64,000 nucleotides of DNA from Termitomyces sp. T153 (lineage: Eukaryota > Basidiomycota > Agaricomycetes > Agaricales > Lyophyllaceae): the NCBI GenBank assembly GCA_018296165.2, contig JACKQL020000004.1:248001-312000 (forward strand), in the 5' to 3' direction. Position 1 is the stretch's first letter. Each line of letters begins with the position of its first letter. A program made the translations under genes and the position numbers. Under the pieces are notes generated by a model. The model made no database searches. It was not told the DNA's origin and was given only the letters and a program-made list of their open reading frames with translations. Below are positions 10,591-24,137 of the stretch, piece by piece.

Positions 10591-12787
10591 ATGTCTCTCA
10601 CTTCAGATACACCTATGAATGAGAAAGGAACGTCTGTCGAATCGTCTCCTGCGGACCAAGGCTACCCAGGCTACACAGAAAGCACTTCCTCTAGCCCTTG
10701 TAATGAAACGGCTTCTGGATATTATCCTGATGTCGATCACGATATCCTACCACCTACGCACGATCATCGCACCGTTATCCTGTGTTTCGACGGCACCGGT
10801 AGGTCCCTTTAGTTTTTCCTATGCAATACTAATCTGACAATCTGGTTTCAGGTGATCAATTTGACGAAGATGTACGTATCAATCTGAGTTAGTTCTGCTC
10901 TTTTCTAACTGTTGATCTCGTTTTCACTATCTTAGAATTCAAACGTTGTCAACTTCTTCTCGATGTTGAAGAAAGACAACTCCAAGGACCAGCTTGTTTA
11001 CTATCAGGTGTGGGCGCATACTTGTTGCTTTAATATCCTTGATGGGTGGCCAACACGGCGACTCCTGTCTTTTGCTAGGCTGGTATCGGAACGTATACAA
11101 TCCCTCAAATTGCTAAGCCGATGATGGCCAAAGTACATAAGGCTGTAGATGCCATGATTGGGATTCACCTTGATGCTCATGTAATGAGTACGTGAAAGGT
11201 TCAGAATGCTGTATGGCTCATTGACTCACTGATTATGTAGGTGGTTATGAATTTTTAATGGAGAATTGTAAGAAATTTGAATTCCGATGTCATCTTCGAA
11301 TGTTCAAATCAATCCTCCAGATGAGGCAGGCGACAAGATTTGTATTTTTGGTGCGGTTACCACTGAGCGCCAGTCTTTCCAATGATCTGAGACCCGTCTC
11401 AAATGGTAGGATTTTCAAGAGGAGCATGTACGTCTAATCAGATATATCCCAAGTTCTGGTGCTGAAAGCTGCATCAGATACCGCCCGAGCTTTAGCAGGA
11501 ATGTAAGGTTTTACGTTGAATTAACTTGGGTTAGAAAACTGATGGTTGCTATATTCAGGATATTCAAAGTCCGGATGACATCTTTTTTTCTTTTCCGATA
11601 CTGACATGGTGAACAGGTTGGTCTTTTGCCCAGAAGTAACCATCAACAAGTACCTTTTGCGTACAAAATGTATTCCCGGGAAGATGCTCTCGGCTGGCGT
11701 CAGAGCACGGCATTCAAAAAAGCATTTTCAATTGATGTAGACATTGAGCTACTCGGCGTTTGGTAATCACTCAAGATTCTTCCTTCCTTCCGTAGTGTTC
11801 TCAGCTTAAAATACAGGGAGACAGTCGGATCGGTAGGGATGATACCCAAACGCCTGCCGTTTACCACATCGAACAGTCATGTAAAACACTTTCGTCACGC
11901 CCTCGCATTGGACGAACATCGAGTGCGTTTCAGACCAAACTTCTGGAATCGACCCTCCCTTGAGGAGGCTCAGCTTGGTGTAAAGAAAGGGGAGATGCCG
12001 CGTCCTAAACCCAAGCGCCAGACCACACGAGACTTCGAGAAGCAATTTTTATATAGAGGTGTACACGCCACTGACATTGAAGAGGTCTGGTTTGCAGGAT
12101 GCCACTGTGGTGTGCAATCCTGCTGAATTAAATCTGACTTCAATACTAACAATACTCAAGATGTCGGAGGAGGTGCCGTGAAAAACGAACTTCGCAATAG
12201 CCTTGCCCGTATTCCCCTTCGGTGGATGGTCAGACAATGTTTCCTTCTCAAGACAGGCATCTTGTTCCATAAGGAAATGTTCAAGATCATAGGCATGGAT
12301 CCCGATTCAGTCTATCCTCTCGTCAAACCACGGCCACCTCCCGTCACCGCCTTATCGGCTCCTTATAGGGCGGAAAGGAAGTATTCACCCGTTGTTGGAG
12401 ACAACGAACTCTTCGTAGACGTTTCAGATTTTGTTTCGGAAGAGGAAGAAGATCTCGCCGATGCACTTAGTCCTATCAACGATATGCTTAAGATCGCGAA
12501 AACCTGGTGGCTACTTGAATACATGCCACAGAAAATCAAGTATCAAGGAGACGACGATATCTGGGTCAGAAAATTGACGTGTGTCACTTGACCTCTTTAC
12601 CTTCTCAATAGCTTAATATTTTTGGTTTCTCTAAAGGGTCAACAGAGGCAATGGTCGGGCCATACCCCGACAGCAACATGGTGTAAAGATCCATCGGTCC
12701 GTCAAGTTGAGAATGGAACACGATCAGATGAATTACATTCCGCGAGCAAAATGGGACTTCAACATCGAGCCGGAATGGGTAGACTGA
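10591..12787 (+). CDS. DUF2235 / Tle1-like alpha/beta-hydrolase
   Basis: Predicted serine hydrolase of the DUF2235 family (T6SS phospholipase Tle1-like domain, PF09994), common in basidiomycetes with unproven substrates. A disordered N-terminus (about 55 residues) precedes HRTVILCFDGTGDQFDED. Next comes LKKDNSKDQLVYYQAGIGTY, then the nucleophile elbow GFSRGAYTARALAGM formed across two introns near 11407-11517. VGLLPRSNHQQVPFAYKMYS, LLGVWETVGSVG and DIEEVWFAGCHCDVGGGAV follow, the last two carrying the expected acidic and His-region motifs. The final exon ends EPEWVD before TGA at 12785-12787. All junctions are GT-AG and keep the frame. No signal peptide is seen, so it is probably cytosolic or peripheral to membranes. 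Confidence 0.9.
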
Positions 12788-12925
12788 TGAAGGTACTATG
12801 CTCAAGCGCTGAAGAGTGAAGGCCCGTATAGAAGGACGGACGAATTAAGAGACCTGTTACCATTCAAGTCTTTAAAGTTTGATATATTGAACGAACTTAT
12901 TGATACAAAAAAGTTGCAAAAAAGT

Positions 12926-13038
12926 GTTACTATGTTACTATTATGATATCTACCTCTGCTCCATACTATGTTACTTTTATGATATCTATCTCTGCTACAT
13001 AATATGTTACTATGAATGATATCGACCTGCGCTGCATG
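12926..13038. repeat. Three imperfect tandem repeats of about 43 bp
   Basis: The motif (TATGTTACT...ATGATATCTACCTCTGCT) is repeated three times with drift, just 3' of the DUF2235 gene. Confidence 0.6.
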
Positions 13039-13785
13039 GATAACAGCCGGTAGCCATCAAAACCGGGCCGGTGGAGAAATATGTAGTACACTGAGGCTGA
13101 GCATCTGAGAATAGTCTGGTGAAACTAAAATAAATTAAATTATAGGCCTGCACGTCTGGCCGCAATGGTTGAACTTGGCCCGTTCAAGTTGTCAATCAAA
13201 ATGGTATTTAAAGCCTTCAAGTTTGAAATCACAACAAAATGGGCAGAAAGAACAATATCCACAAGTCCCGGTGGAACGCCTTGACCATCAGGGCATGATC
13301 GGGGCGTGAACACCTGAGAAGCTCAATTTACATTCTTCAGAAGTCCTGAAAGGTCGTCACCGAAGTCCACCACGAAATCGTAGTAGCTAGAGATTTCGGT
13401 AAATCATTGACCACGGGGGTCCGAGTCGGGCCGCCAGCAGTGGAAGCAGATCTTGATTGGCAACAAGGACAACTGCAAAACAATTGAGTTCAATTCATAG
13501 GTATTACACGCGTTGTCCTTCGTGCATCACGCTTCGAGATTCATGGAAGTTTGATGACTTCCTTGATCCGTTAAGGACGTTAAGGAGTATAGCGCAACAG
13601 TCGTCTACACGGTCTGTCTTCTATATGTGTCCAAAACCAATTTTATCTCGACCCACCGTGGATCCGGAGTAGCAATGTTCACATGGGCACCTGACAGCGA
13701 AATAAGGAACTTGTCCGGTACGACGTATGGGAAATCCAAAGACACAAAGTCAACAACTATCATTCGTTTGCTTGAACGAAGGAAA
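13039..13785. other. Intergenic region upstream of GH28
   Basis: No gene recognised. Open frames here have no family features. The end of this stretch should hold the promoter of the GH28 gene. Confidence 0.5.
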
Positions 13786-16063
13786 ATGTTGCTCCTTACC
13801 TTTGTTATCTTACTCATTCAAGGTTCCCTAGTCAGTGGTTGGAATACTTTCGTGGTCCCTCATACTGATGGACAAGATGATATACCTGGTCTCATGGGGG
13901 CCATTGGGAGCTACTCGACGAATTCTACGATCCTATTTCAAAAGGGTGTTAATTATAACGCTTTCACGCCCATCAAGTTCCCAATCCTGAACAATGTTGA
14001 GATACGTATTGAAGGGAATTTGTCCTACCCTACAGACATTCCTACTATCCAAGGTCATTTTCATCCGATTTATAAAGCATAACTCGTATCAACGACCCAT
14101 ATATTTGCATCTAGCGATTGTTGGGTCATCTGTAAGCTCTCTTTCTTGATTTGAAAGCAACCTTGTAAAATTTTCTCCTAGTCATTCCCCGGATCCTGGT
14201 ATGTCACCAGTAAGATCGTTTTTCATCCGAAGATATGCCGATCTCTGCACTAGGTTCACATTTTCTGGCGGAAACAATGTTACCCTTCGTGGGTCTACGG
14301 ATCCAAATTGGGGTTGGATCGATGGTCATGGCCAAGCAGTAGGTGCCTGGGTATAGCCTTCTTCAAAAGACACTAAACCTTTCTTTCTTCAGTGGTGGGA
14401 TACTCAGAACCAAGTCGACCGTCCTCATGGTATCGCATTCAGTAAGATTAACAACGGTATAATCAGAAATATGAAGCTTTGGAAGGTAGGCGGCCACTTT
14501 GATTAAACCTTGCATGATTTTGATTACTGTGTCTCAGCCTATCGCATGGAACTTCGCCACGAGTGGTTCTACGAACTTGCATGCGTTCAATAACAAGATT
14601 GTTGCCGTATCAAGTAATCCAAACGTGTCGGCGTTCCCTTTCAACACGTAGGTTGGGAAATCCACCTGTAATTTTCCTTGTTGACACTCCCTCGTATCTT
14701 CAGTGACGGTATTTCAACCGTTAGAGAGCTATGTTATCTTATTTCTAAAAGTCTTAAGGCTTTTCTGCTGGTGGGACGAACATGCTATTCGAGAACAACC
14801 ACATTCAGAATGGAGACGATTGCTTGACTGTTGGGAGTGGTGCGAAGAACATCCACTTCAGGTGACCCCCGAATTTCGATTCTCCCTTTCCCCATGACAT
14901 TAACTTTTTCAGAAACTCCTATTGTGAAGGGGGCCACGGCCTGTCAATTGGCTCGTTGGGCAAGGGCGGATCCGTGGCCGATGTTCAGGACGTCTTGTAT
15001 GTCATGCTTCTCGTTCGTTACTTTTTCTGTTTTGATATCCATCAAAATGAAGGATCGAGAACGTTATCATGGTGTGGAGCAAGGAGCTAGTTTAATGAGT
15101 CTTTCCTGAATCATCTCCTCATCCACAGAACAAGACCCTTTACGGCGCGCGTTTCAAGAGCTGGACTGGTGGAAACGGGTTAGCTCGCAAGTGCGTTAAG
15201 GCCGTCTTCTCGTCACGATCTGACTTTTCCCCCTAATCTGATATGTAATATCAGCGTCACATGGAGCAACATCACCTTCTCAGGTGTTAGGTTTCCCGTA
15301 TGTGCAACCCGTCCTCATGAAAATACTTTTCCATACCGTCGTATAGATCTATGTCACTCAAAAGTGGATATACTTCTACCTGTGGGCAATATGAACGCTA
15401 ACCAAGACTATGTGCTCGGCAGCTACTGGGATCAGAATGTACGTCTGGGTTTTCTTGAATGAATCCTGCTTTGACCTTTCACCAGCTTGGTCCTCCTCCC
15501 AATTCTACGAGCACCAATAACACCCACATTCAAGATTTCCTGTTTGAGAATTTCGTTGGTGTAATCAACGAGCAAGTAGACCTCATAACCTGAACTGTGC
15601 CTTTCTGATCAAATTTCACGTATATGCAGCTCTGCAAACTACTTCGAAGGAAGCTGTGTTTCCGACCCTTGCTGGTGGGACCTTTAAACCCTCTAGGGAT
15701 GTTGATCCATGGGAGCTGACTGATCCAGGTATTTTGTTGAAGGGGCAACAGGGCGTGAGGTTGTCATCTTCGACCTTCATTCTAACACCGGTGCGTACTC
15801 GACGTCTTTTTTGGGGATCGGATAGAACACAAATGTATAATTCAGCAACCAATATCGTGGCAAAAGACATTTTTGCAACCACAGAGTCGGGTGATCCTGT
15901 TGCTGTCATGTGTGATCCGACAACTGTGAGCTCTGTTGCAAAACAGCAGCTATATCAATATGGGACTGATGACATGATTTAGGTCACAAACGATGTGGGG
16001 TTCAAGTGCCAGGACGGGGTCTTCATCCCCACGAAGGCTGGGCTCTGGGGTGTGGATGTGTAG
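13786..16063 (+). CDS. Secreted GH28 polygalacturonase (exo-type)
   Basis: Hydrolyses alpha-1,4-galacturonan in pectin, outside the cell. The signal peptide MLLLTFVILLIQGSLVSG is followed by mature WNTFVVPHTDGQDD. The parallel beta-helix core reads through about a dozen introns: NNVTLRGS, GWIDGHGQAWWD, RPHGIAFSKI, then the catalytic motifs NTDGF (joined across an intron at about 14650-14758), NGDDCLTVGSG, GGHGLSIGSLGKGG and ARFKSWTGG. RFK takes the place of the more usual RIK. PIYVTQNYWDQN, SCVSDPCWYFVEGATG and VAVMCDPTT continue to the C-terminus TKAGLWGVDV. The intron 15572-15629 has a GC-AG pair (GCAAGT donor). The start at 13786 is chosen because the signal peptide begins there. An upstream in-frame ATG at 13627 would bury it. 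Confidence 0.9.
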
Positions 16064-17192
<1,129 letters not shown>

Positions 17193-19075
17193 TGGGAGTT
17201 GCTGTTGAACTTTGGAGTGGAATTTGCGAGTTTTTGGAAATTGGTGCAAAGGGGGTGGGGGCAGGAAGAAAGGAGGGAGACAACGGAAGATCTGATTCAA
17301 GACAAAAAGTAACCCACAGAGCCAGTTGGAAGTTCTCACGGTCGGAAGACGCACGAGCCATCGGATTTTGAGCTCTTTGTGGCTTGGAAGATTGCTCAAA
17401 TTCCTTTGTCTGCATTTTTGGGCGCAGTTCTCATTGTCCCCCCACCATTTTTTACAGGCAGACTCTCACTAAGATAGTCTCCTACCCGTATGTGTCGCTT
17501 GTATCCAGCACATCTCAGTGAGCTGCTATGAGTGCTTCAAAAATGGATGTAAAACGGGTGTTTGTCCAGCTTTGTCACCTGGATTGCCCAGATGTTGACA
17601 GATTCGGGATCTTCCGTGATGAATGGGTGGCGTTGACATATGGATGCCACGCTATTCTCCGCTCGCCATCTCCAACCCACGCGCTCAGGTGTGGCTACTA
17701 TGACTCTATCTTTGGACAAAAGCCACAACATTGAAATTTCTATTGAACAGTCAAATCCACCTTATGCCGCTCCGTTCCCAGTTCCACCTAATGGCCCCCG
17801 GTGTGATCCGAACCTTTCGCGCGGCTCAACGTTTCACAGCCAGCGTCTTATGAGCACATGCCTTACTTGTATGCTCATGGTATAGGTCATCTGCACATAT
17901 CAAATCGATGTCTGCTGATATCTGCCTTCACCCTGTGCGATCGGTTTCGCTTAAGGATTCTATCTCATCTTCCATATATGTTTATCAGCTTTGTAACCGC
18001 GGACTGCTCAACTTTATCGGGCACATATAGACTGCGTGAACTGCAATGGTCTCAAACCCCCATTCTGCAGTATACAATTCATTTGCATTTCAGTATGAGA
18101 TTATTCACATGCTTATCTTCCCCGAGAGAAGACGAGGAATGTAGCATGCCGCGTACGAACAAGTCATTTACTTTCCTAGTCACAACTTACCCCCATCTCG
18201 CTTATCCAGCTACGTGTCAGGAGTCACCATTGTCAAACTGGGCACATGGGAATGCCGTTCTCGAGGGGAGTCATGTGAGAAGACCTTCGCCATATGCTCT
18301 TCGCAACAGAGACACAATGGTTATCTATTCGATCCCGCAAATATTTGAATCGGAAAAGTACACGGCAAATGTACCCCTAACAACTCAGTATGTGCCATGA
18401 ACAGTACCGTCCTTTGGTTAGTTTGGTGACATTTATTGAAGATCGCAGGGAAATATTTTGAGCATCGGCAATGGTGTAAGTCGGCTGGTATCATTCGTGT
18501 CACTTTCCTTCTCCCAATAATAAAGCACAATAAACCGACAATGTATATAAAAACAATATATCTGATATTTCAAGACAATGACGGACGATGTATGCAGCCC
18601 ATCGCGGCCGACGTCATTAGGGGATCATTCAGCTCGTCATTTGACTACTTGGTCTCTCCGCTATCTATCAGCTTCATTCTTTAACGTTAACGTTTGCCCT
18701 TCACTAGTCCTGTGACTGTCTTCTGATTATGCCCATGATTCACACTCTAGATTTGACTTCAAGAATCAAGATACATTTGATCAGCCTCATGACCGTTACC
18801 GTCCGGTCTTGAGCCTGGTAGACATTGAGCTGGAGCAGATATTCTGTTTTCCAACACTGGTGTCAAAGTTGGAAGCACAACGCAGCGTCGGGTTGAATTG
18901 TTTTGTCGATCGGAAGTCTTTTCAAACGCAGCGTCTCAAAGTCATAAACAGATAACATAAATATCAAGAAGTTCTGGTCCTACAAGATTTGCCGAAATGC
19001 TTCCGGCGGGTGTGGATTTAACTGTGATTGAATGCTATAAGTAGCCTTTGCCAACCCAACGTAGATAACAACTTC
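17193..19075. other. Intergenic region
   Basis: Starts with the H3 promoter and ends with the EthD promoter. The longest open frame (17858-18400, plus, 180 codons) shows no domain, no signal peptide and Cys/His/Pro/Ser-rich composition without structure, so I do not call it. Confidence 0.5.
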
Positions 19076-19555
19076 ATGGCTGAACCCATCCGCACAGACC
19101 GTGTCCGTATCCTTTTCTTATTGAAGAGAAAGGAGGGTATGACTAGGGAACAGTTCAGCAATTATTGGCGTGTTACTCATGCAGAGTTGTTCCTCTCTTT
19201 GAGCATAGTAAAGACGAACATTCTGGGATACGAGCAAGTGAGTTTAAGCAGTACCTTCTTGATTGCTGAGTCGTAATGATTATCCTCTGCAGGTACACAA
19301 AGACTCTCTTGAGACTGGGGCCATGGGATTTACAGTATCAGACTGGGATGGAGTCATCGTTTTGGATGCAGAGAGCTATGATAAGATATTCGAGGTATGT
19401 TTGCACCCACCTCATGTTCTTCCACTGTTCATGTTAAATTACAGGTCTTTGGATCGGAAGAATACCAGAGGGTTGTAAAGCCAGATGAAGCCAACTTTCT
19501 TGATCGTGAAAAGTGTCAACTGCTCCCAGGAGGAATTGTTACCGTGATTGCGTAG
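19076..19555 (+). CDS. EthD-domain small protein
   Basis: Three exons (19076-19237, 19293-19394, 19445-19555) give 124 aa. The dimeric alpha-beta barrel of the EthD family is indicated by RVRILFLLKRKEGMTREQFS, NYWRVTHAELF near the N-terminus, a central DWDGVIVLDAESYDKIFE and a C-terminal DEANFLDREKC. EthD relatives act in degradation of ethers or in polyketide-type cyclisation, but most fungal members are uncharacterised. No biosynthetic genes flank it. All three junctions are GT-AG and in frame. Confidence 0.85.
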
Positions 19556-19689
19556 ATAAACCATTTGCACGAAGATATTGTCCGAAATTACGTTATCGAT
19601 CTATATGTTTTCTGCACAGAGGCACTTATATCAACTTTGAATTTCGTCGTGCGCAGCACGACTCTTTATTTCATATCAGATCTTCCCCG

Positions 19690-21790
19690 TCTAGTAATTT
19701 AACCGCCTTCTGACGTCGTTCTTTTCGAGGTTTACATTTTATCGCTTTGAGGACCACCTCCTTCCAGTCGGACCTAGACCAAAGAATTATGATGCCAATA
19801 CTGTGGAATGTTAGACCTGTTGTTAATCCAATCCATATTCCTTAGAGGCCGAGATCACGTCGACAGACGAGCCACAGTGAGATAGGTATACCTACGGACT
19901 TCGGTCTGAGCGCCCCATGTATCAGGAAATATTTCTCACCGAAAATGAAGGACCCGTGACAAGTGTATGGAGAAAATACCGGCTATTGCTCAAGTTTCCC
20001 TGAAATATCGAGTTGGAGATCCGGAATGACTCAATAGACTGCTCCATGGATGTGTGTTCTGTTGAGGTGAGTTCGTTTCCCTCACATTTTTATTTGCTCT
20101 AATATTTGCGTGGGTGTTCCCTCGCTTTTCCGATAACTTCGATTACTTGGATATGTTGTGCACAGTGTTTTGACTTCAGATCTCCTTGTGAAGAACTTTC
20201 ATTATGATGTTGTCAAGAAAGGGAAAACACCAGTTACCTGAAGTTCATCGGAGCACTCATGAACTGTACACTTGTAATGGTAACCTCCTTCCCGCGTACT
20301 TGCAAGAACCTAGAGCGCATTAATGCCAGATCATAGGGGAATTTGTACGATCCAATCACTGGAATCACAGACGAAACAATTGTGATAACGGCTTGAAATA
20401 TGTGCAGAATAAGCTTCTTTCGAAGATCACTTGAGACACAAAGTCACCTAATTCATTAGTATACAGTTGTCACAAGAAGGTCTAAACTGAGCTAGTTACT
20501 CATCAATCAGTCGCTGAAGCCGAAGTCAACCTTGTTATAGCTACAGATAGCAACGCCACTACAGGCCTTGCGTTGATTGCAGTGTCTGCACGAACCACAT
20601 GCTTCTCGCCGAGCAGATTCTCAATGCTACGAGGAGGTGAATGGTGTAATGTACAGGTGGCATCCCCATTCACTAGATTGTGGCGGGCGTGCGCGATCGA
20701 AAAGAAGATATGGAACGCAATACCCGTTGCCGATATCGTTAATCCCAAGCTTTGAAGAAGAATTCATCAAGTAGAGCTTGAGACAGAGACACCAAGAATC
20801 ACTAAGACGTAGCTAGCGCGACATTCCCAGACCCGGCCACAAGAACGCTACTTGTGCTACAGACGAAGGACGATTAAATAGGTGCGAGAGAAACATTCAT
20901 CCATCTGACATACCAACACCAGACAAACAAGGTGTGCAAGGGTCCCTTAACCATGTAATATTTCCCAAGAGAGGAGATGCCAAGCGGTTCGGGGGCCATG
21001 AAGAGCCAGATCGGTCGGGGGTCACAAACAAATGGAAAAATTCTCAATAAGCTGTCAGATATGTCAAATCACTGACCTAGAACGTAATTGACCAAAGCAT
21101 TGTTTGGAGTGACGAACAGGAATATTCTTGTCTGAACATATAACGGGTCTTGAACAAGGGATAAGGAACTTGTACGGGTATTGGGCACGCGTTGAGATCG
21201 AAAGTAACGGCCATACTAGCATTCGCTGTCTATTTGAAAATTTGTATTAACTCACTGACTAATAATCCTAAATGTCAGTGCTATGAGGTGATCAAAGCAA
21301 GCACCACTGATAAGCTCGGAATTTCGCAAATCGGGTAAACCTAGCGAGAACCGAAGGAAGTATAATGCCATGATGCAAGACTTGTTGAAGTGCTACCAAT
21401 ATCACCTCGACACTGTGACAAGCACCAGACTTCATCCGTGGTGATGAGAGCGTTTATAGTTGATACAAACACACAAGCCATGACGACAGTAACAAACATA
21501 GGTCGCACATAAGTGACTGAAGTGATGGACATTCGACATCTTCATGCGTTGAGTCCATAGACCGACGAGTTATGGCTGTGTCGGTGTAAATGCTGCCGGA
21601 TGGAAAGTATCGAGTCCACTGGCGAAACCCTGGAGCATACCGATACCAGTGACATTTGCTGTCATTGTACCGAGACTCACCACAACGAGCGCAGTTGTTG
21701 ACAAATGACCAATTAAGATCAAAGTGACTGTTATCATACTGTATTCCAGCCACTATAGTAGTAGTCAGTGTCGAGGGCAAAAGAGGGAAG
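19690..21790 (-). pseudogene. Degenerate MATE-family multidrug efflux transporter
   Basis: Remnants of one MATE gene lie in the expected order on the minus strand. About 21745-21560 reads LEYSMITVTLILIGHLSTTA, then VVSLGTMTANVTGIGMLQGF and ASGLDTFHPAAFTPTQP, followed by an in-frame TAA before LVGLWTQRMK. About 20690-20530 reads IENLLGEKHVVRADTAINAR. About 19850-19700 reads the last membrane span GIWIGLTTGLTFHSIGIIIL and a basic tail. The intervening segments cannot be joined in frame. MATE proteins are 12-span membrane antiporters that expel organic cations. This copy should be non-functional. Confidence 0.75.
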
Positions 21791-23157
21791 AAGTGGGGCT
21801 AATCAGAGTACAAGCCAAGCACAACGCGGTAGCTCTTTCCAAACATCTCATGAGTCAGTATTGACTCTGCCTTGAAAGTGAGTCTATTGTTGTCTTTTAT
21901 AAGAAGAGTTGTCTCTCCCGCATACTGCTTGTCCAGATGACGACATCCAGTAAGAAGAAAGAATTGAAAGGTGGAGATAAATTTTTCGAAGAGCGAAGTC
22001 ATTTTCAATCTCAGAGGGAAGATGATAGAAAAATAGAACACGATGGTCGCCACACAGTGCCGAAGACGTCGCGACGGATATCAATGAGGAGATTCCCAGT
22101 AGATACTCAGTTGTGCAAGTGTCGTACCTCACTCATTTGCGATCCCCATAGAATTGGAGCAGACTTTGACAAGGCAGCAGACATGTTCCCACATCAGTTG
22201 CCATACCCGTTAAAAGAGTTTGGACTGGCGAGGGTCAAATGTTGAGGTTACTCATGCTACCGTTTACCATGGCCCATCAACCGAGCCGTGTTTCTGCGCG
22301 CATGAGTATGCTTGATGTCGGCTCATCTGGGCAATCTTGCGGGACTTCGACGTTCCACTTATCGTGGCTTGAAGTTTATTCGGGTTGGATGGCGCTGGGT
22401 AGCAGTATCACATCGACACACTAGATACCCTAGACTGTCGCGTCTGCATAGGTGGGCATCATAGGGTATGAAGGAGTCATGACCATTGACGGGGCGAGCT
22501 GTGGATAAAGGGAAACAGAGTAATTTTGGATGAAACTTCTTAGTCGCGCGCGACCTGACACGAGTTAATTGATCTATGGGGTGGACACTCAGTCCGATAT
22601 AACTGAGTTTGAAATATATAACTATGTACAAATAGAGGGTAACTCGTGCAAACAGGCTTACTTCTGAGCATTTCTACGATGCATTGTAAGTCCTAAGTGA
22701 ACAAATTTTTTGGTTTCTGTCTCCTTTCCGAGTAATTATATGTATTTCTTCTGGTGTCTGAAGAAATTAGCTCATTTTTCAAGTTGTGTAATGAATACCA
22801 AGGACAAAAACAATAGTAAGATATGTTTATTAGCCACAGTAGTCTAGCTCACTCAAAGCTGCTGTAGCCAAAGGCCACTGGAAAAATATAAGATGTCCTT
22901 GTCAGTGCCTTAAGTGTGAGTGTCAACAGTACAAGAATTGGAGAGCAGTTCGAAGTTTCTTCATTTTGTAAATTTAATTTCAAAATTCAGAATGGTACTA
23001 AGAGTATCCCAATGAAACCTTCATATTTCTTTAAACTCGGAGGAGCGGCTGAAGGCCACTGGAATTTTTGAAAAACTAACTTAGAAAAGTTCTCTTTTGT
23101 TCAAGTCCCTCATTATCTCAACCATGAAATTTTTGTTAGAACCCTAACTGTGATACT
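21791..23157. other. Intergenic region, no gene recognised
   Basis: Mixed AT-rich sequence. GAAGGCCACTGGAA-like motifs occur twice (near 22870 and 23050). Open frames at 21800-22250 lack domains. Confidence 0.5.
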
Positions 23158-23312
23158 TATGATGATATCCTAAGCTTAACCCTCAGTCACATACAAAGGA
23201 TTCAATTGGTCTGCCATACCTATGATGATATTGTAAGCTTAATCCTCAGTGATATACGAAGGACTAGATTGGTCTACCATACCTACGATGATATTGTAAG
23301 CTTAATCTGATA
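23158..23312. repeat. 63-bp tandem repeat, two full units and a partial third
   Basis: Units are 23158-23220, 23221-23283 and a partial third from 23284. Each begins TATGATGATATTGTAAGCTT and ends GGTCTGCCATACC or close to it. A diverged piece (ACCCTCAGTCGTACACAAAG) recurs near 23363. Confidence 0.85.
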
Positions 23313-24137
23313 TGTACAGCATTGGTAAGAATCCAAGGTATAGTAAGTATAGATAGGAACTCACCCTCAGTCGTACACAAAGGATTGAGGGTATTCTGAT
23401 AGGGTCGTAGACAATGGTAAAAACAAATAATAGAATGGCCAGAGTGCCAGTGGCGTTGTAACGGCCAAGATGTAGTGACAATTCGGCAGGGTGATGGTGT
23501 AATATCGGCGGATACCAACAATTTTGAACCAGAGCACTCGGCAGGGCACAACATCATCTATTCATTAGACATGCAATGGATATGAGTATTTTTTTAACCT
23601 TTTTGAATGACTTTATTTAATTTCTATAATTTCGGCACCCATGTACATATATAGTTTGCGAGCCGCTGACACTTGATGTTAGCATCTCCAAATTTCTCCG
23701 TGGTGGCTCCAGTTCAAGCCGCGGGAGGCTGCCGGGGGTCACCAGTTTGGGTGACTGGTCACGTTTGCTAATCTTTCTGCCAATCCTTCCATTCTTCTGT
23801 TATTTGCGCGGCTTTTTCTCGCACTTGCACTGGGTATTTCGGCTTATCTCTGGATGATTTATTTTTTGTGAACTCTGGCTTTCCTACGTAGACTTCTCTT
23901 TACAAGTGTCTTTAAGTCGCTTCTGGAGTAGTGATGAATAACACTATACTATTTTTACTTCAATTCTTCGCTGGAACTTTCCTTTAAGGTGGACGGTACT
24001 AGTCGTCAGACCCATAAAGGAAATCATCGGAATCTTCCTTCATGAAAAGAACACGTGGCTGCCATTATTCTCGGGAACTTCGCTGCGAGCAATCTTTATA
24101 AGAAGGTGTACCGGTGCTATGTTCTCTAAGCGACGAA
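23313..24137. other. Upstream region of the mannanase gene
   Basis: No gene recognised. TATAAGA near 24097, about 40 bp before the ATG, is a candidate TATA element for the mannanase. Confidence 0.4.

Noticed and set aside
15360..15430. Apparent stop in the GH28 gene after YFYLWAI
   Set aside because: The TGA is inside an intron starting GTGGAT. Splicing to CTACTGGGATCAG restores YVTQNYWDQN.
17858..18400. 180-codon open frame on plus
   Set aside because: No domain, signal peptide, helical pattern or intron context; composition looks like random reading of noncoding sequence.
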